A stretch of DNA of 64,000 nucleotides from Cordia subcordata (Eukaryota > Streptophyta > Magnoliopsida > Boraginales > Cordiaceae), in the NCBI GenBank assembly GCA_028554755.1, contig JAPTOF010000016.1, forward strand, positions 9,399,001 to 9,463,000. Reading direction: 5' to 3'. This document shows, piece by piece, positions 36,554-49,278 of this stretch. How positions within the stretch are numbered: the stretch's first letter is position 1; each line of letters begins with the position of its first letter. The notes below the pieces were generated by a model. That model saw only the letters and a program-made list of their open reading frames with translations. It did no database searches and was not told where the DNA came from. Made by a program: the position numbers and the translations under genes.

Positions 36554-38507
36554 TGTAACGACCCACTTGTAATTAAAGTGTGTTATGGCTAAAATTTTGG
36601 AATTATGTTCCTACTTAAATTGGAATTATCTCTATGGAAATTTAAATTAGATCAAACACTATTAAAAAAAAAAAAAACAAATACGGCCAGATAAAGGGTG
36701 AGAGATATTCTATATTAATAGGAGTCTTGTACAAAAATAAATAAAACGTATGAAACACACCTAAAAATATGTATCCACAAGAGACTAAGTAAGGAAGGAT
36801 TGGAGATGTAGCTTAAGCACACAAACTCGACTCATAGGGACTTGTGATATTTCGCGTGTTCAGGTAAGTACTTTTTTAAGGGTTCTCAGTATTATAAGTT
36901 ATGCCTACAAGATGGTTAGATAATATTTAAGCATTAAATTCCTATAGTAATAGTGTTATTTTGCATTTTTTTAAAATAGGATTGTGGTTCTTTGAGTGAC
37001 ATTTGCGACAATGAGAGTTACTTCTTTTTCTGCTTGTGATCAAGGTAAGTACGAAGACCTTTTGTTTTGGTTATTTGATATTTCTGTTGGGTTGTCTGTT
37101 AGACTTGAGGAAACTTTTTCTTTTTATAATACTTGTTTGAAATATATGATTTTAATTGGTTTATGTATATATTTCTATCAAATTTTTGAAAGGGTTTCCT
37201 AAAAGAAAAATGACTGCTTAAGTTCTAAATTTTTTTTTGGATAAAATCTGCAACTTGTCTCCTTAAAGTTAGCTTGTATAGATTATGGACAAATCTATTT
37301 AGGAAAAAAACAAAGTGATGGTGCTTTTTGAATGAAAGAACGAGCAAAGACGAGCTTACTACTGGAGAAGGTCACTGCTTTGGACATTGGGCAAAATCAC
37401 ATATGGTAACTTGGTCCTGTAAACTTGTTTTAAATAGTTTTGTTTCATTCTGTTATTGTGACCTTCTTATTTCTTCTTATATTAATACTAGATTATTATC
37501 TAATTTGTTTTTCTTCCATCTTTTATTATGAAAATTGTTCATATATTTTATTATACAAGTTTGTTAGTTTTGAAAAAAAAGACTTAGTTATGATTGTCCT
37601 TGAGAAAAAAAAAATAACTAACAATATGAATGTATATAAGATTGTGTTTAAGTGGTACAATGTGCTTATTAATATACCTCTACATTGTATGAGTAGCCCT
37701 TTTATGCCATCTCTATTTAGGCCGTGACTTCGTTAACCCTCGGTGGCAGGGTTCATACGCCACTCTTTGCGTAATGCACTACATCTTTGTTGGGACTCCC
37801 AATTGCTTTTGGTGGAATGTGTGATAACAAACCACACTTTGACCTATGCTACTAGGATTGTAGCGTCGACCCTTATATTGTTGGATTCTTATCCATTTTT
37901 GTGTTCGTTGGCATAATTGGGAAATCAAAGAAAACTTATATTCTTGCTTTGGTTAATGGGCATCACTTGCATTACATTGTGGTTACAACTTTTTTAGTGG
38001 TCATGCCTATGGACTCATATCATATGTTCTCTATACCGCTATCCAACTATTTTCTTTTAAATGTACACATGTTTATATGAGTTTATGTGTTATTTTTTTC
38101 TTTCACTTCTGAGGTTTAGTACTTACTGAGATTTCTTTATCTCACTTTGTTATTTTCCTTTGTATCTTGAAATTATATATCATCACAGATGGGGACAATT
38201 AGTTCACCTTATCGGGGCTAGAGGACTACCTCAATTGCAAGTTTTATTAGGATTCTTGAATAACGAGATGGTTGACCTATTTAAACCTTTCATTGTTTTT
38301 CTTTCTTCTTGTTTGTGAGCTTTAGAGATTTGTGTTTTCGATTCTTTTGGAGATGGTAGAAGCTCTAACAATTTATTTCATTTTATTTTATTTTATATGG
38401 ACTATAGTTTGAGGAATTAGAGCCTTGCGAATTTAGGAAGTTATCTTTCTAGGTTTGCAGGAGTCTTGCTTCCCGAATTCATAGTGTGCGAATTTGGGGG
38501 TGTGACA
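36554..38507 (+). mobile_element. Ty3/gypsy chromovirus-like 5' LTR followed by a primer-binding site
   Basis: Begins TGTAACGACCCACTTG and ends GGGGGTGTGACA, typical termini of plant chromovirus LTRs. It is followed by GA and TTAGTATCAAAGTTTAGG (38510-38527), a decayed match to the initiator-methionine primer site (TGGTATCAGAGC-like). The element's interior is cut at 38668 by the Athila-like insertion. After that insertion (49172 onward) no gag or pol was recognised, so the element is truncated. Confidence 0.65.
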
Positions 38508-38672
38508 GATTAGTATCAAAGTTTAGGTCATGATCATTTGTGGCCTTAATGGGTTTTGGGTATCTAAGTTTGAGATCTGTTATGTTAATAATCTATTACT
38601 GATAGTTTTCTGTTTTTCATAGGTTCATGATTACTTGAGGCCTTGATGAGAATCGATTTTAAGTTTTCTCGT

Positions 38673-39996
38673 TGATGGGTAAGAAAAGGGTCGAGTCCAC
38701 AGGGATTGGGGAATTTAGAATATGCTAATTGTGCCAGATAGGTTAATCAAACGAGTCACAATCAAACGAGGGGGTTTTAATATGAAAAAGCAAAATACGT
38801 AAAACTGTCCAGCATACTGGATCACTCAACGTGGGCATGTAACTAGGTAGAAAAATAAAAAACGTAAATAATAATAAATTAAAGCTATGAATGCAACCTA
38901 GACTTAAATAAATGCTGAAAAATTAATATGAAACAAAAATCAATGGGAGTTAAGCCTAGCCTCAGGTTTAATATCAGTTTTGGTCTACAATTCCGATCCT
39001 CGCTGCAAAGATAACTTCCACCTATTTTGATAAATTAGTTAAGGTTATTGGCTCAGCCTAACAATCTCATTTTTTCTAACAGTATTGATAACGGTTTAAA
39101 CCCCCTACAATTTTTTCCCACTATGGTCTTACCTATTAGACTGTCTAACCCCCGGAGATGGCTGCAAGGTTTATCTAATGGTAGCATTAGGTTCTAAAAA
39201 GACCTAATTCTAAAAGTCGTTGCTCAGTTAGACTATATGTTTGCACAGGAGACCCGATTAACAATATTAATAGATTAATTAAATTAATCTATCTGGCTAC
39301 CTATCATCACGCAATCGAATAATTGCTAGAAAATTAAACAATCATAAGATAATATTAATTCTTAAAACAGTAAATACATAAATACCAAAATAGTAGTGAA
39401 AGGAAAAAAATAATTAGATCTCACAGAACTTTGTAGAACCAAAATCTGGATTATCTCCTAGCTAGAAAAAAGTTTAGAACTCCATGGACATAGAGATGGC
39501 GCCTAAGGAAAAATAAACCAACTGGAACAGTATTTTTTGAGTAAGGTCTGGATCTCCCTATGAATTGTACGTAGGAAAATATATAAGAGAAATTCCTAAC
39601 TAAAGTCCTTCTCGAATAAGGAAACTCTTTAAAGCTAAAGAAAATAAAAGGTCAAAATCCTTAATAAAAGTCTTCTAGAATTAATTTCCTTCCTTTTCAA
39701 AATATCACAATTCTGCAATGCAATTGTTTTCTAAAAGTGCTACAAAAATATCTCCAGTCTTGGTCAAAGTTTGGTCAATCCCGTGTAGACTTTGCATTGT
39801 ATTTTCCAAGGTGACCGAATCAATTTTATTAGCTACAAACACATCCAAAAGTCCTCTGAATCCATATATAATGCATTCAACTCTTTTTCTCAAGTATAAA
39901 CATGCAAAAACGCATCAAAAACAACAATTAAAGAGCATCCAATTTGAAAATTAAGCACAATTAACTATGAATTAAAGGCCTATTTAGGACTTATCA
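38673..39996 (-). repeat. 3' LTR of the Athila-like element (1324 bp)
   Basis: Aligns with 47799-49166 over its whole length. It differs at very roughly one base in ten by eye and lacks about 45 bp near the LTR 3' end, where the other copy has GTCGAAACCATC through TACCTGTC. Confidence 0.88.
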
Positions 39997-42900
39997 AATT
40001 CCCCAACACTTAGACCATGCTTGCCATCAAGCATGAAACAAGTTAAGAACAGAGAATTCACATGCAAGATTGATCATAAATATAGCTTTGCAAAGATGCC
40101 AACTTCTCAAACTAAGAACAAACATAAGGTAGTCAAAAAATCAATGGTCCTGCATCTTCCTAAACACATTAGTAGCTTACTTCGTGGAACACAAATGACA
40201 TAACACATTTAAAACATGTAGCATCAAGATCTTAACTTCTCAATTCATCCCAATAATTCAAGGGCATTACAATCAACCATCTTTCAACTTATCGCATCAT
40301 TTAACACAAGAATGTATCCATTCTTCAAGCAATTGCAAAAACAAGCATGCCAGCAATTCTTTTCAAACTGACAAACCAAACTATTCTTCTATCTTTAATC
40401 AACTTGCAATGCTTTATCTTTTAGCCATAAGAGTGCATCTGTCTTTACAACTTTTGCAGCACTTTAGACAACAAGACTCAACTCAATCAAATAGCCTTCA
40501 AAAAAACCCAACTTTTAGCAAAAGATTTCCCCCCAAAAAAAACACATTTGTTAGCAAGAAAACATGGCCACAGGTTGTATTTACCAAAAAGAATCCCATA
40601 AAAAATTTCCACCAAGCTTCAAAATAACTCAACATTTTCACAAAGCAAACATAGGCACACAAACCTTCAAGTGTCCTTCCACCATAACTCAAAGAAACTT
40701 GAGAAGGAAAACAAAGGTAAGCCAGTTTTTAGCATAAACAAAACAATTACCACCACACGTATAAGTTACCTGGATAGCACCTAAACACTGTGTAAATGAA
40801 CCTTGCACTAGTTAAAGCACACACAAAAGATTAAAGACAAGTGTGATTATGCCAATACAAAGAAGAGAAATCAAAAGAACTGCCGCGATATGCAATTTTC
40901 CTCAAAAAACAATTTTGTACCTAGGCCTAGCTACCGGAAGTCCAGATCACTTCAACTACTTTCATCATAAACGTTTGTGATGAATGCCCCCAGTTGCTTA
41001 GTTGGTTACAATTATAGGTGGCTTTTAGCTCTACTCATGGTCTCTTTTCTTTTTTTTCTTTTTTTTTTTTTGAAGACTAGTGGAGTAAGAAGGCACCTAT
41101 CTAATTTAATTCAATTTATGCGCCTTTTTTCACACTTTAACTTTTAGCACATAATTTTCCTCAACACGCACTTTTTCACAATTTTATCACAGAAATAAAT
41201 CAAGGCAAGTACCCATCAAACTCAAACAAAACATTGGCCTCCAATTTAAACACATCCATATTTTTAAGTTCAAGCTAAGATTAAGCAAGGTTCAAGCACG
41301 GCGTATTCAAAGTAACTATCAAGGAACTAAATACAATGGGGATGGATTCAGTGCATGAACTAACTTACTGTTGCAACCAAAACAAGTTTTCCGAGTATAG
41401 GGATTCGACTTTTTCCAAGAGAAGTGTCAGATTTACAAAGGAGAAAGTTGAATAAAAAGACAAAATGATTTGATAAAGAAGAGCTTTTAAAACTTCCTAG
41501 TTTGACTCTTAGATGCTCAAAGAAACATGAAACTAAAGATATTAAAGTACTCTAAAAAATACATTTTTACAAGACACTTAACAAAAGAATTTTTTTGTCA
41601 TTTTTCTTGTTTTTCTTTTCTTTTCATTTTTTTCATTTTTTTCATTCATGAAGACTCAAGGAGACTCAAACAATACTAAATATAACACATATATTCACAA
41701 GACTCAGTATACCACATTAAAAACACATCTCAACACTAAAAAGATTCAAAGGACTAAAACAAAGCATTCCTCCCCATACTTATCATGCATATTGTCCTCA
41801 ATGTGTAAGAAAAGAAAGCAATAAAATAAAAGAAAGATAAAACAAAATTAACCAAAAAAAAAAAAGGAAAAGTAAGAGAACTTCCCTTAAAAGAGGTGTG
41901 GGAGGCGGTGAAACTGGCTATCATTCATCCAAAGTGGGGCCATGGTACTCAACGGGATTCATCAATATTTTAAGCTTTGATTTGCATAAACAAAGAAACA
42001 TACATTCTGTCCCTTCCCGAATTATATCTAATCATGCAATCAAATTAATTCTTATCTCAAAATTATCCAGAAGCTATGCAAGTATTCATCAAAGATTTTT
42101 TCATCGAACTCCAATGATTTATAGGCCAAATTACCACCCAAATATTTGAAAATAAATCTGCTTGGGGTGTTAAAAATGTGTTTTCCATAATAAGCAAGCC
42201 TAATTCTTACAGAAAACTTCCAACAAAATTTGTAGTAATCATAATATACAATCCCCAAGTAAGAAATCCAACCAAAAATGCCACAATGCTCATCAACCAC
42301 ATTCTTGAAGCACAAAAATTCCAAAATCTCATCATGAAAAATTTTCAAGAAATTAAAAAAAATGAAAAGATTTTGAAATACCTTGTTTGTTGCATCAAAT
42401 TTGAAAAACAAAAACGAAATACTTCGCGAAAAATTAGATTTCAGAGCATGTGAGGTTAGACACTTTGAATCCGGGATATACAACACAAGAGAGTAAGTTG
42501 GGAAGCAACAGAGGCCGGGGTGGTGCTTGGCCACGTGTTGTCACCTTTGTTCAGCCCCTGACGCTGCTGGTCGCGCGGTGAGGAATGGTGGATTTGGTGG
42601 AAGGTGTGATTTTTGGTGTTCTCTTGGCCATTATTTTCTTCCCTATGTGTTTTCGTGAAGTGGGTTTGGAAGATCTTGGGTAATTTTGGTGTTTGGAGTG
42701 GTGCTTATAGTGGAAGAAGGTGGTGGATTTCTTTAGAGAAGAAGTAAATGCGGTGGAATTGAAAATAAAAGTAAGATATGTCCTACACCGAAGCCCCCAA
42801 TACTTTCTTTTTTCCGAAATCAGCTAAAAAACTCACAAAAATTCCAAAACAAATCCTACCTGTAAACATCAAAGCACTCATAAAACTTATTTAGACCAAA

Positions 42901-43078
42901 GTTAGGATTCTCAAGGAAGAAGAAGACCAAAAATAATAGAAAATTTTCTAAAAAATTTGCAAAAATTAGAAACTAACTAGAAAATACTAGAAAACTCAAA
43001 ACTGAAATTTCTAGCTCTGTGGGTTGCCTCCCACTAGAGCCTTTGTTTAATGTTATTGGCTCAACGTAGCCAATTCAT
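39997..43078 (-). other. non-coding 3' region of the Athila-like element
   Basis: About 3.1 kb between the integrase fragment and the 3' LTR. It is AT-rich with poly-T and poly-A runs. The longest open stretch (42534-42052, 160 aa, Phe-rich) shows no signal or envelope-like motif and is probably chance. Athila elements often carry long untranslated or env-like DNA here. Confidence 0.55.
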
Positions 43079-43333
43079 CTAAGCTTCATCCGGAGGCTTT
43101 TCTAGGTCAATTCTCTCACAGACAGGCTTTAAACGATGTCCATCAACTTTGATGACTTTGTCATTGCTCAAGCTCTTCACTTCAACTGTACCATAAGAAA
43201 AAAATTTAGTAATAACAAAAGGACCTACCCATTTAGTCCGGGGATCATCGATAAACAATTTAAAACTAGAGTGATGATATAAAACTTTTTTATCCACTGA
43301 AAATTGTTTTTCGGCAATAACTTTTTCTTGCAA
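43079..43333 (-). pseudogene. integrase C-terminal fragment of the Athila-like element
   Basis: Reads KVLYHHSSFKLF, TKWVGPFVITKFFSYGTVEV and KVDGHRLKP. This is the end of plant Athila/Tat integrases (SKWxGPF, PYGAVEI, NGHRLK). It lies only about 100 bp from the protease fragment, where several kb of pol would be expected. Confidence 0.82.
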
Positions 43334-43430
43334 GCTCTTTTTCTTTTCATTTTTAGTTTTTGCCTTCTTATGAGCATTTTTTTTCTTCTTTTGTGACTCT
43401 TAGAGTTATAACTTCCTATGTGCATCCCTC

Positions 43431-44450
43431 TTATCCACCATAGGTAGACTTAATTGGCTTCGAGTTTCTTCTGTTGGCTTCCCTTGATTTTTTTCGCATG
43501 GCAATTGGTTCCAGCAAATTAGTGCTACTTGCAAAAGTCTTCTGAAATTCTTTCGGCTTTTCAAGTGTACGACTTTCGCAAAAGGTAACACTTAACTTAT
43601 TATCATCAACCGTTTCTAAAGCAGAAACACAAGACACCTTACTAGGATTTTTCATATCATTATAAACGTCAAATTTAACAATGTTGCCATCAAACTCCAT
43701 AGTGAGAATACCTTCGTGCGCATCAAATTTAGTGCTATTTGTACTAAGGAATGGTCTTCCTAGCAAAATTGTACAAGACTTAGAAGATAAATCTTTCTCT
43801 ATATCAAGCACAAAAAAATAGCAAGAAAAACCAAATCATCTACACATTAAAACATCTTCTAGGATATCTTTAGGAGAAACCAAAGACCTATCAGCTAATT
43901 GAATAACAAGTCCTATTTCTTTCGAAGGTCCTACTTTCGAGGGTCTGTATTCAAAGTAGAATAAATGGATTTAGGCATGATATTAATGGACGCTCCTAAA
44001 TCACACATAGCTTTCTTAATACCTAGAGAGCCTATTTGACAAGAATTAGCAAGCACACCTTGGTCTTTGCATTTTAGCGGCATTCGCTTTTTAAGGACGA
44101 CAGAGATATTCTTTCCCACACTTATTTTTTCATTGCCAACGAGCTTCTTTTTGTTAATGCACAATTCTTTTAGAAATTTTGCAATTCGAGGTACTTGTCT
44201 AATAGCATCAAGTAAGGGAATATTTACCTCTACCTTGCGAAAAAGTTCAAAAATCTCTTTCTCTTCTTTCTTCTTTTTGGACTTTGCGAATCTTGGGGAA
44301 AGGGGGCTTAACCACCAGCTCCGTGCCACTGTTAGGCTTTGTTTTGTAGCTATCCAGCACATTTCATTGTTTTTTGTGCCCTCTTTTTTGATTTCTTTCT
44401 CTATTTTAGGTGCTGTCAACTTTGCGTGCCCACGCCTAGTCTAACAATGG
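43431..44450 (-). pseudogene. protease region of the Athila-like element
   Basis: Minus-strand stretches 44419-43931 and 43811-43431. The first has KKRMPLKCKDQGVL and then the aspartic protease signature CDLGASINIMPKSIY with the catalytic Asp kept. The second has ILLGRPFLSTNSTKFDAHEG and TMEFDG, the conserved flap and C-terminal part. A frameshift lies between them. Upstream, ACAITLRSEKEL near 44490 is the gag-protease linker motif. Confidence 0.85.
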
Positions 44451-44498
44451 CTTTCCAGTAGCTCTTTTTCACTTCGTAAGGTGATTGCACATGCATTC

Positions 44499-46390
44499 TG
44501 TTAGGATTAGTATGCCCTAAAGCTCACTTGCATATGCCATTTTGGATGTTAAACAATGTATAATTATTTTGTTAAATGGCATAATGAGTTTCTTACATAT
44601 TATCTCTGGTATGTTTTATTGATGTATGTATAAAGGTCCCTTGACTTGAAATAATGACTTGGGTAATCAGCGAGGCTGGATGCACATTAGGTCCAAGTTT
44701 AGATTTAGTCACGTCATAAATTGAGTTTGTAATCAAATGGTAGTGTTGGGCACTCTACCGGGATAAGATTATATTAAGCAAATCTCCCCGTTGAGGGTGA
44801 TCTACTTAAGTCATTGGAGGACTTTTTGGATCTGTCTCGATAATAAATGTGTCCCGTATTGGACAGGACCATTGTGAGTTTATTTTCTACAGATATACTA
44901 TCATAGAAAGAAAACAAGATACTCACTGCTACTAAATGATTATTGCTCTTAGTCTTGAGCAAATGTGGATGAACTATTGAATTTAGGGTTTAGTACTTTG
45001 ATTCACTGTGGGTGAGATCTTACTTTATTAGGACAACAACCTTGTGTGTTGAGTGCTAAGTTCTAATTAATCGGAACATGCATATGCAATATGGAATATA
45101 TATGGCCCTTTAGGATTGTCCAAAGTTATCTTCGAATCTAGATCTAGTGATACTACCTTTATGGGTGTATCGGTCATATGGCTTGGAGGTCGCTCCTGAG
45201 ATCAAGAGATTTCATGACTAAGGATTGGTTGGCAATAGGACAAGAACCCCAACAGAAAAGATGCAGCTAAGGAGGTGATAGTACACAAGCCAAAGGACTG
45301 GCCTTAGCTGTGGGTATATATAGAGGGGAATTATGGTCGGTTATTTAGTAGGTCAAAGACAAAGTTCACATTCTTTTTGTGGTAAGGTTCTGGGTAATAG
45401 CAATTATTCTTGGGGTGCGACTTTGATCTTATGGTGAAATAGATAGGAGTTAAAAATAATTATTATGTCGCCTAAATAGGGCAAGGACATTTTTTATTAT
45501 TTTTGGAAGCCAAGGTTAATTATGTCTTCTTGGTCTCTTCTCTAGTTGAAATGACTTTGAGAAAGTAATCTTGAAAGAGCAAATTCTATATTATGGTAGT
45601 AGTCTTATTAGGCCAAAGCTTGGAATTGGATTTGGGCTTTCTTTAGAGTCCAAGATAACCTAATTGGGTTAGGTTGGTTTCCTATTAGGCTTGGACCTCC
45701 ACATAGATTATGGACTATATGTTGGGCTTAGATGGTGGGCTTGGTCCAAGTCTTCCAAGACAAATAGACAACTTGCATAAGTCTTCCCAGACAAGTGGAC
45801 AACTTGCATAAGTTTTTCAAGACAAGTGGACAAGTTGCATAAAGGAATTACTACATGGGAAATTTTCTCCAACCTAGAAAAATTAGCAACTTGGGGTGTC
45901 AAGGTTCTCCCTATAAATAGGCAAGACCTTACACTATTTATGCCATCCACTTTGTAGATGATTTCTTGCTCTTTGTTAAGAAAATACTACAACACATAGT
46001 ACACACTTATTGTGTGATTTTTGCTCTAGTTTTTCAAGAACATATGACTCTTCTTCTTCCTACACAAGAGGCTATTCCCTCAAGACAATTCTCTTCAATC
46101 ATAAGGAAAAAGACTAGGGAATTACCTATTATGACACCCTTATAGTAAAATTTTTGGTGGCCTTATTTGTGAGCGGGAACAAAGCTCGTGATGGTTATAG
46201 CTTCATCAAAGGCTCCACGCTTTAAAAGGTTAGCTTTACATATTTTGCAAATACTAGTTTTGTTCTGTATGTTTTTAAGCATGTTCTTGTGTTTATTATG
46301 TGGTTATTTTATTTTCCTAACATGTTTTCTTAGTAGAATTTTTGAAAATATGAACCAAGATAGACCACATGTAATATTATCGATCCTACA
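44499..46390. mobile_element. solo LTR, 1892 bp, inserted in the Athila-like gag
   Basis: Begins TGTTAGGATTAGTATGCCC and ends TATCGATCCTACA. CATTC is present on both sides (44494-44498 and 46391-46395). Taking it out rejoins the gag-protease linker: GKLPTKRLPIQRR on one side and ACAITLRS on the other. It contains a 31-bp triplication (45748-45840) and a TATA-like CTATAAATAGG near 45910 on the plus strand. Confidence 0.82.
45748..45840. repeat. 31-bp tandem triplication inside the solo LTR
   Basis: Three consecutive units (45748-45778, 45779-45809 and 45810-45840) of the form AAGTCTTCC-AGACAAG-GGACAACTTGCAT, with a few substitutions each. Confidence 0.9.
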
Positions 46391-46399
46391 CATTCTTCT

Positions 46400-47770
46400 T
46401 TGGATTGGCAACCGTTTGGTAGGTAATTTACCATAGGACTCTAACCTACCTACGGATGTTGTCAATTGGCTCATTTGTGTCTCTAAATTCTTTATGCTTG
46501 TCCTCGTTTCTTGTTGAAATTGTTAAGTGTTATCAATAAGAGATTTCACAATATTCTCAAGAGGTACCTAAACTTGAAGGTGCAGGCTACGTGGTGAGGC
46601 TGGTTGTGGTTGGAAGTATTACGAATTTGGAAAATTAAAATTTTGTGGCCTTGTTCTATAGCTCAAGTTTGGGTGATCCCTCCAACCTGGGTTATACGTG
46701 TTCAAAAAAAGGTCATAACTTTGTTGTGGTGGATTGAGAAACCCTCTAATGGCATTAATGTGTTGTGGATCCTTTTCTTGGAGCATGAGACACATATCAG
46801 TTAGGTGTCCCGCCATGGCACAAATTCCGCAAACTTTTGAATTGGAACACTGCTACTTCCAACCAAATTTTGAATAAGAAAGGTTAGTTGAGTTAATTTC
46901 GAATCAACGGAAGAAACCCTTACCTCATTAAACCTTCTTGAAGGCTTTTGTTTATTCTCGAATTGTTGAGAATTTACAATTATGATGGAAGTCAAATCTC
47001 TAGCTTGTTGAAGTGTTTTGTTGACAATGGCATCTTCACTTGCAACATCTATCATCTTTCTCTCAATTGGAAGTAGTCCTTCATAAAAATATTAGATAAG
47101 AGATTATTTAGAAATCCCATATTGGAAGCAACTTGCACAAAGTCTCTTAAATCTCTCCCAATAATCATAAAGCAACTCCTAATCGCTTTGCTTGATGGAA
47201 CAAATTACTCTCCTAATTACCACGGCTCTAGAAGTTGTAAAGAATTTGTCAACGAAAACTCTAGCCATGTCTCCCCAAGTAGTAATGGAACCAGATGGAA
47301 GATAGAATAATCACTCTTTCGCCGCATTCGCCAAGAAAAAAGGAAACACTCTAATTTAATTTGGTCCTCCGTTACACCATTAGGTTTCATAGTTGAACAA
47401 ACTATATGGAACTCCTTGAGATTTTATGGGAATCTTCATTCTCTAACCCATGGAAAATGGGAAAAAGACGAAGTAATCCTGATTTTAACTTGAAATCGAA
47501 ACTAAGCTTCGAATAAGTGATGCAAAGGGGCAGTTGATTGAAAGGGATAGCGGCTAGTTCATGCAAAGTTCTATTGTTTTTAGCCATCTGTTCTTCTTTT
47601 TCGAATTGACTGGATGATTCGGACAAAGCTTGTGATGTTTCGGCTTGTCTCTCAAGTTGTTTCCGCAACTTTGCTTCCTTTTCAAGTTCTTTGCGGTCTT
47701 TCCAATCTCTAGATCAAAATACAACTCACTTGTATGATCTGACCTGGTCATAAAAAAGCAAAAATTTTAG
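46400..47770 (-). pseudogene. gag of the Athila-like element, frameshifted
   Basis: On the minus strand DFKLKSGLLRLFPIFHGLEN at about 47500-47440 matches the Athila gag motif (ELKPGLIxLLPKFHGL.GEDP). SDYSIFHL and MGFLNNLL lie further along. GKLPTKRLPIQRR near 46420 marks the end of gag next to the solo LTR. Several frameshifts and stops are present. Confidence 0.78.
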
Positions 47771-47773
47771 CAT

Positions 47774-47798
47774 CAATCCTTGACAATGCGCCAAAATA
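47774..47798 (-). other. primer-binding site of the Athila-like element
   Basis: On the minus strand, TATTTTGGCGCATTGTCAAG directly follows the LTR end ACCCATCA. Athila-type elements use TTTGGCGCCGTTGCCGGGGA, complementary to tRNA-Asp. The first eight bases agree and the rest has decayed. Confidence 0.7.
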
Positions 47799-49166
47799 TG
47801 ATGGGTGTCGAAACCATCAAAAATAAAATTCCAATTCTTATGTCATGAATTTAAATACCTGTCAAGAAAGGGTTGAGTCTATAGGGATTGGGGAATTTAG
47901 AATATGTTAATTATACCAAGTAGATTAATCAAATGAGTCACAATAAAAAGGAGGGTTTTGAATATGAAAAAGAAAAATAAGTAAAATTGTCCAGCACACT
48001 GGACCACTCAGCGTGGGCATGTAACTGGGCAGAAAAATAAAAAACGTAAATAATAATAAAATTAAAGCTACGAATGCAACCTAGACTTAAATATATGCTG
48101 AAAAATTAATATGAAACCAAAAATCAATGGGAACTAAGCCTAGCCTTGGGTTTAATCTCAGTTTTGGTCTACAATCCTGATCCTAGATGCAAAGATAACT
48201 TCCACCTATTTTAATAAATCAGTTATGGTTATAGGCTCAACCTAACAATCTCATCTTTCCTTATAGTGTTGATAATGGTTTAAACCCTTTACAGTTTTTC
48301 CCCGCTATTGTCTTACCTATTAGATGCTCTAACCTCCGGAGATGCCCATAGGGTCTATCTAATAGAAGCACTAGGTCCTAGAAAGACCTGAGTCAATTCT
48401 CTCGCAGTAATTGCTCAGTTAGGAGACCTGGTTAACACAATTATTAGATTAATTAAATTAATCTATCTGGCTACCTATTATCATGCAATCAAATAATCAC
48501 TAGCAAATTAAACAATCACAAGACGATATTAATTATTATAATAGTAAACACATAAATACCAAAATAGTAGTGAAAGTAGAAAAATAATTAGATCTCACAT
48601 AATTTTGTAGAACCAAAATTTAGATTAACCCTTAGCCAGAAAAAAAGTTTAGAACTCCATGAACATGAAGATGGCGCCTAAGAGAAAAACCTGCTAGAAA
48701 AGTATTTTCTGAATAAAGTCTGGATCTCTCTATGAATCATACGTAGGTAAATATATAAGAGAAATTTCTAACTGAAGTCCTCGAATAAGAAAACTCTTTA
48801 AAAGCTAAGGAAAATAAAAAGGTCAAAATCCTTAATAAAAGTCTTCTAGAATTAATTTTCTTCCTTTTCAAAATATGGCAATTCTTCAATGCAATTGTTT
48901 CCCAAAAGTGTTGCAAAAATATCTCCAATCTTGGTTAAAGCTTGGTCAATCCCGCGTAGACTTTGAATTGTATTTTCCAATGTGGCAAAATCAATTTTAT
49001 CAGCAACAAATGCGTCCAAAAGTCCTTTAAATCCATATATAATGCATTCATTTCTTTTCCCAAGCATAAACATCCAAAAACACATCAAAAACACCAATTA
49101 AGGAGCATCCAATTCGAGAATTAAGCATAATTAACTATGAATTAAAGACCTATTCAGGACTTATCA
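47799..49166 (-). repeat. 5' LTR of the Athila-like element (1368 bp)
   Basis: Minus-strand start TGATAAGTCC and end ACCCATCA. Pairs with 38673-39996 and has the target duplication CTCGT on its outer side (49167-49171). Confidence 0.88.
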
Positions 49167-49278
49167 CTCGTGTATTAGAATTCGTAATTGTATTTGTTGT
49201 CATGTTCGCCTAATTTAGGGTTTTTGATTGAAATGCTTTAGTCGTATTGTATATAAGGAGATTACTTAAAGAACAACC

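Larger units (their letters stand above)
38673..49166 (-). mobile_element. Athila-like Ty3/gypsy element, about 10.5 kb, pol core deleted
   Basis: Both LTRs are present and CTCGT flanks the whole element (38668-38672 and 49167-49171). On the minus strand the LTR begins TGATAAGTCC and ends ACCCATCA. Next to the 5' LTR is TTTTGGCGCATTGTC (from 47797 downward), a decayed Asp-tRNA-type primer site as in Athila. Before the 3' LTR is a purine tract, GTGTTGGGGAATT. Internal order on the minus strand: gag (about 47760-46400), a solo LTR insertion, protease (44450-43431), an integrase C-terminal piece (43333-43079), then about 3.1 kb without coding signal. Reverse transcriptase, RNase H and the integrase core are absent. 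Confidence 0.85.

Noticed and set aside
42052..42534. 160-aa minus-strand ORF in the Athila-like 3' region (possible env-like gene)
   Set aside because: Phe- and Ile-rich low-complexity product with no signal peptide, glycoprotein or known motif pattern. It lies in AT-rich DNA where chance ORFs are expected.
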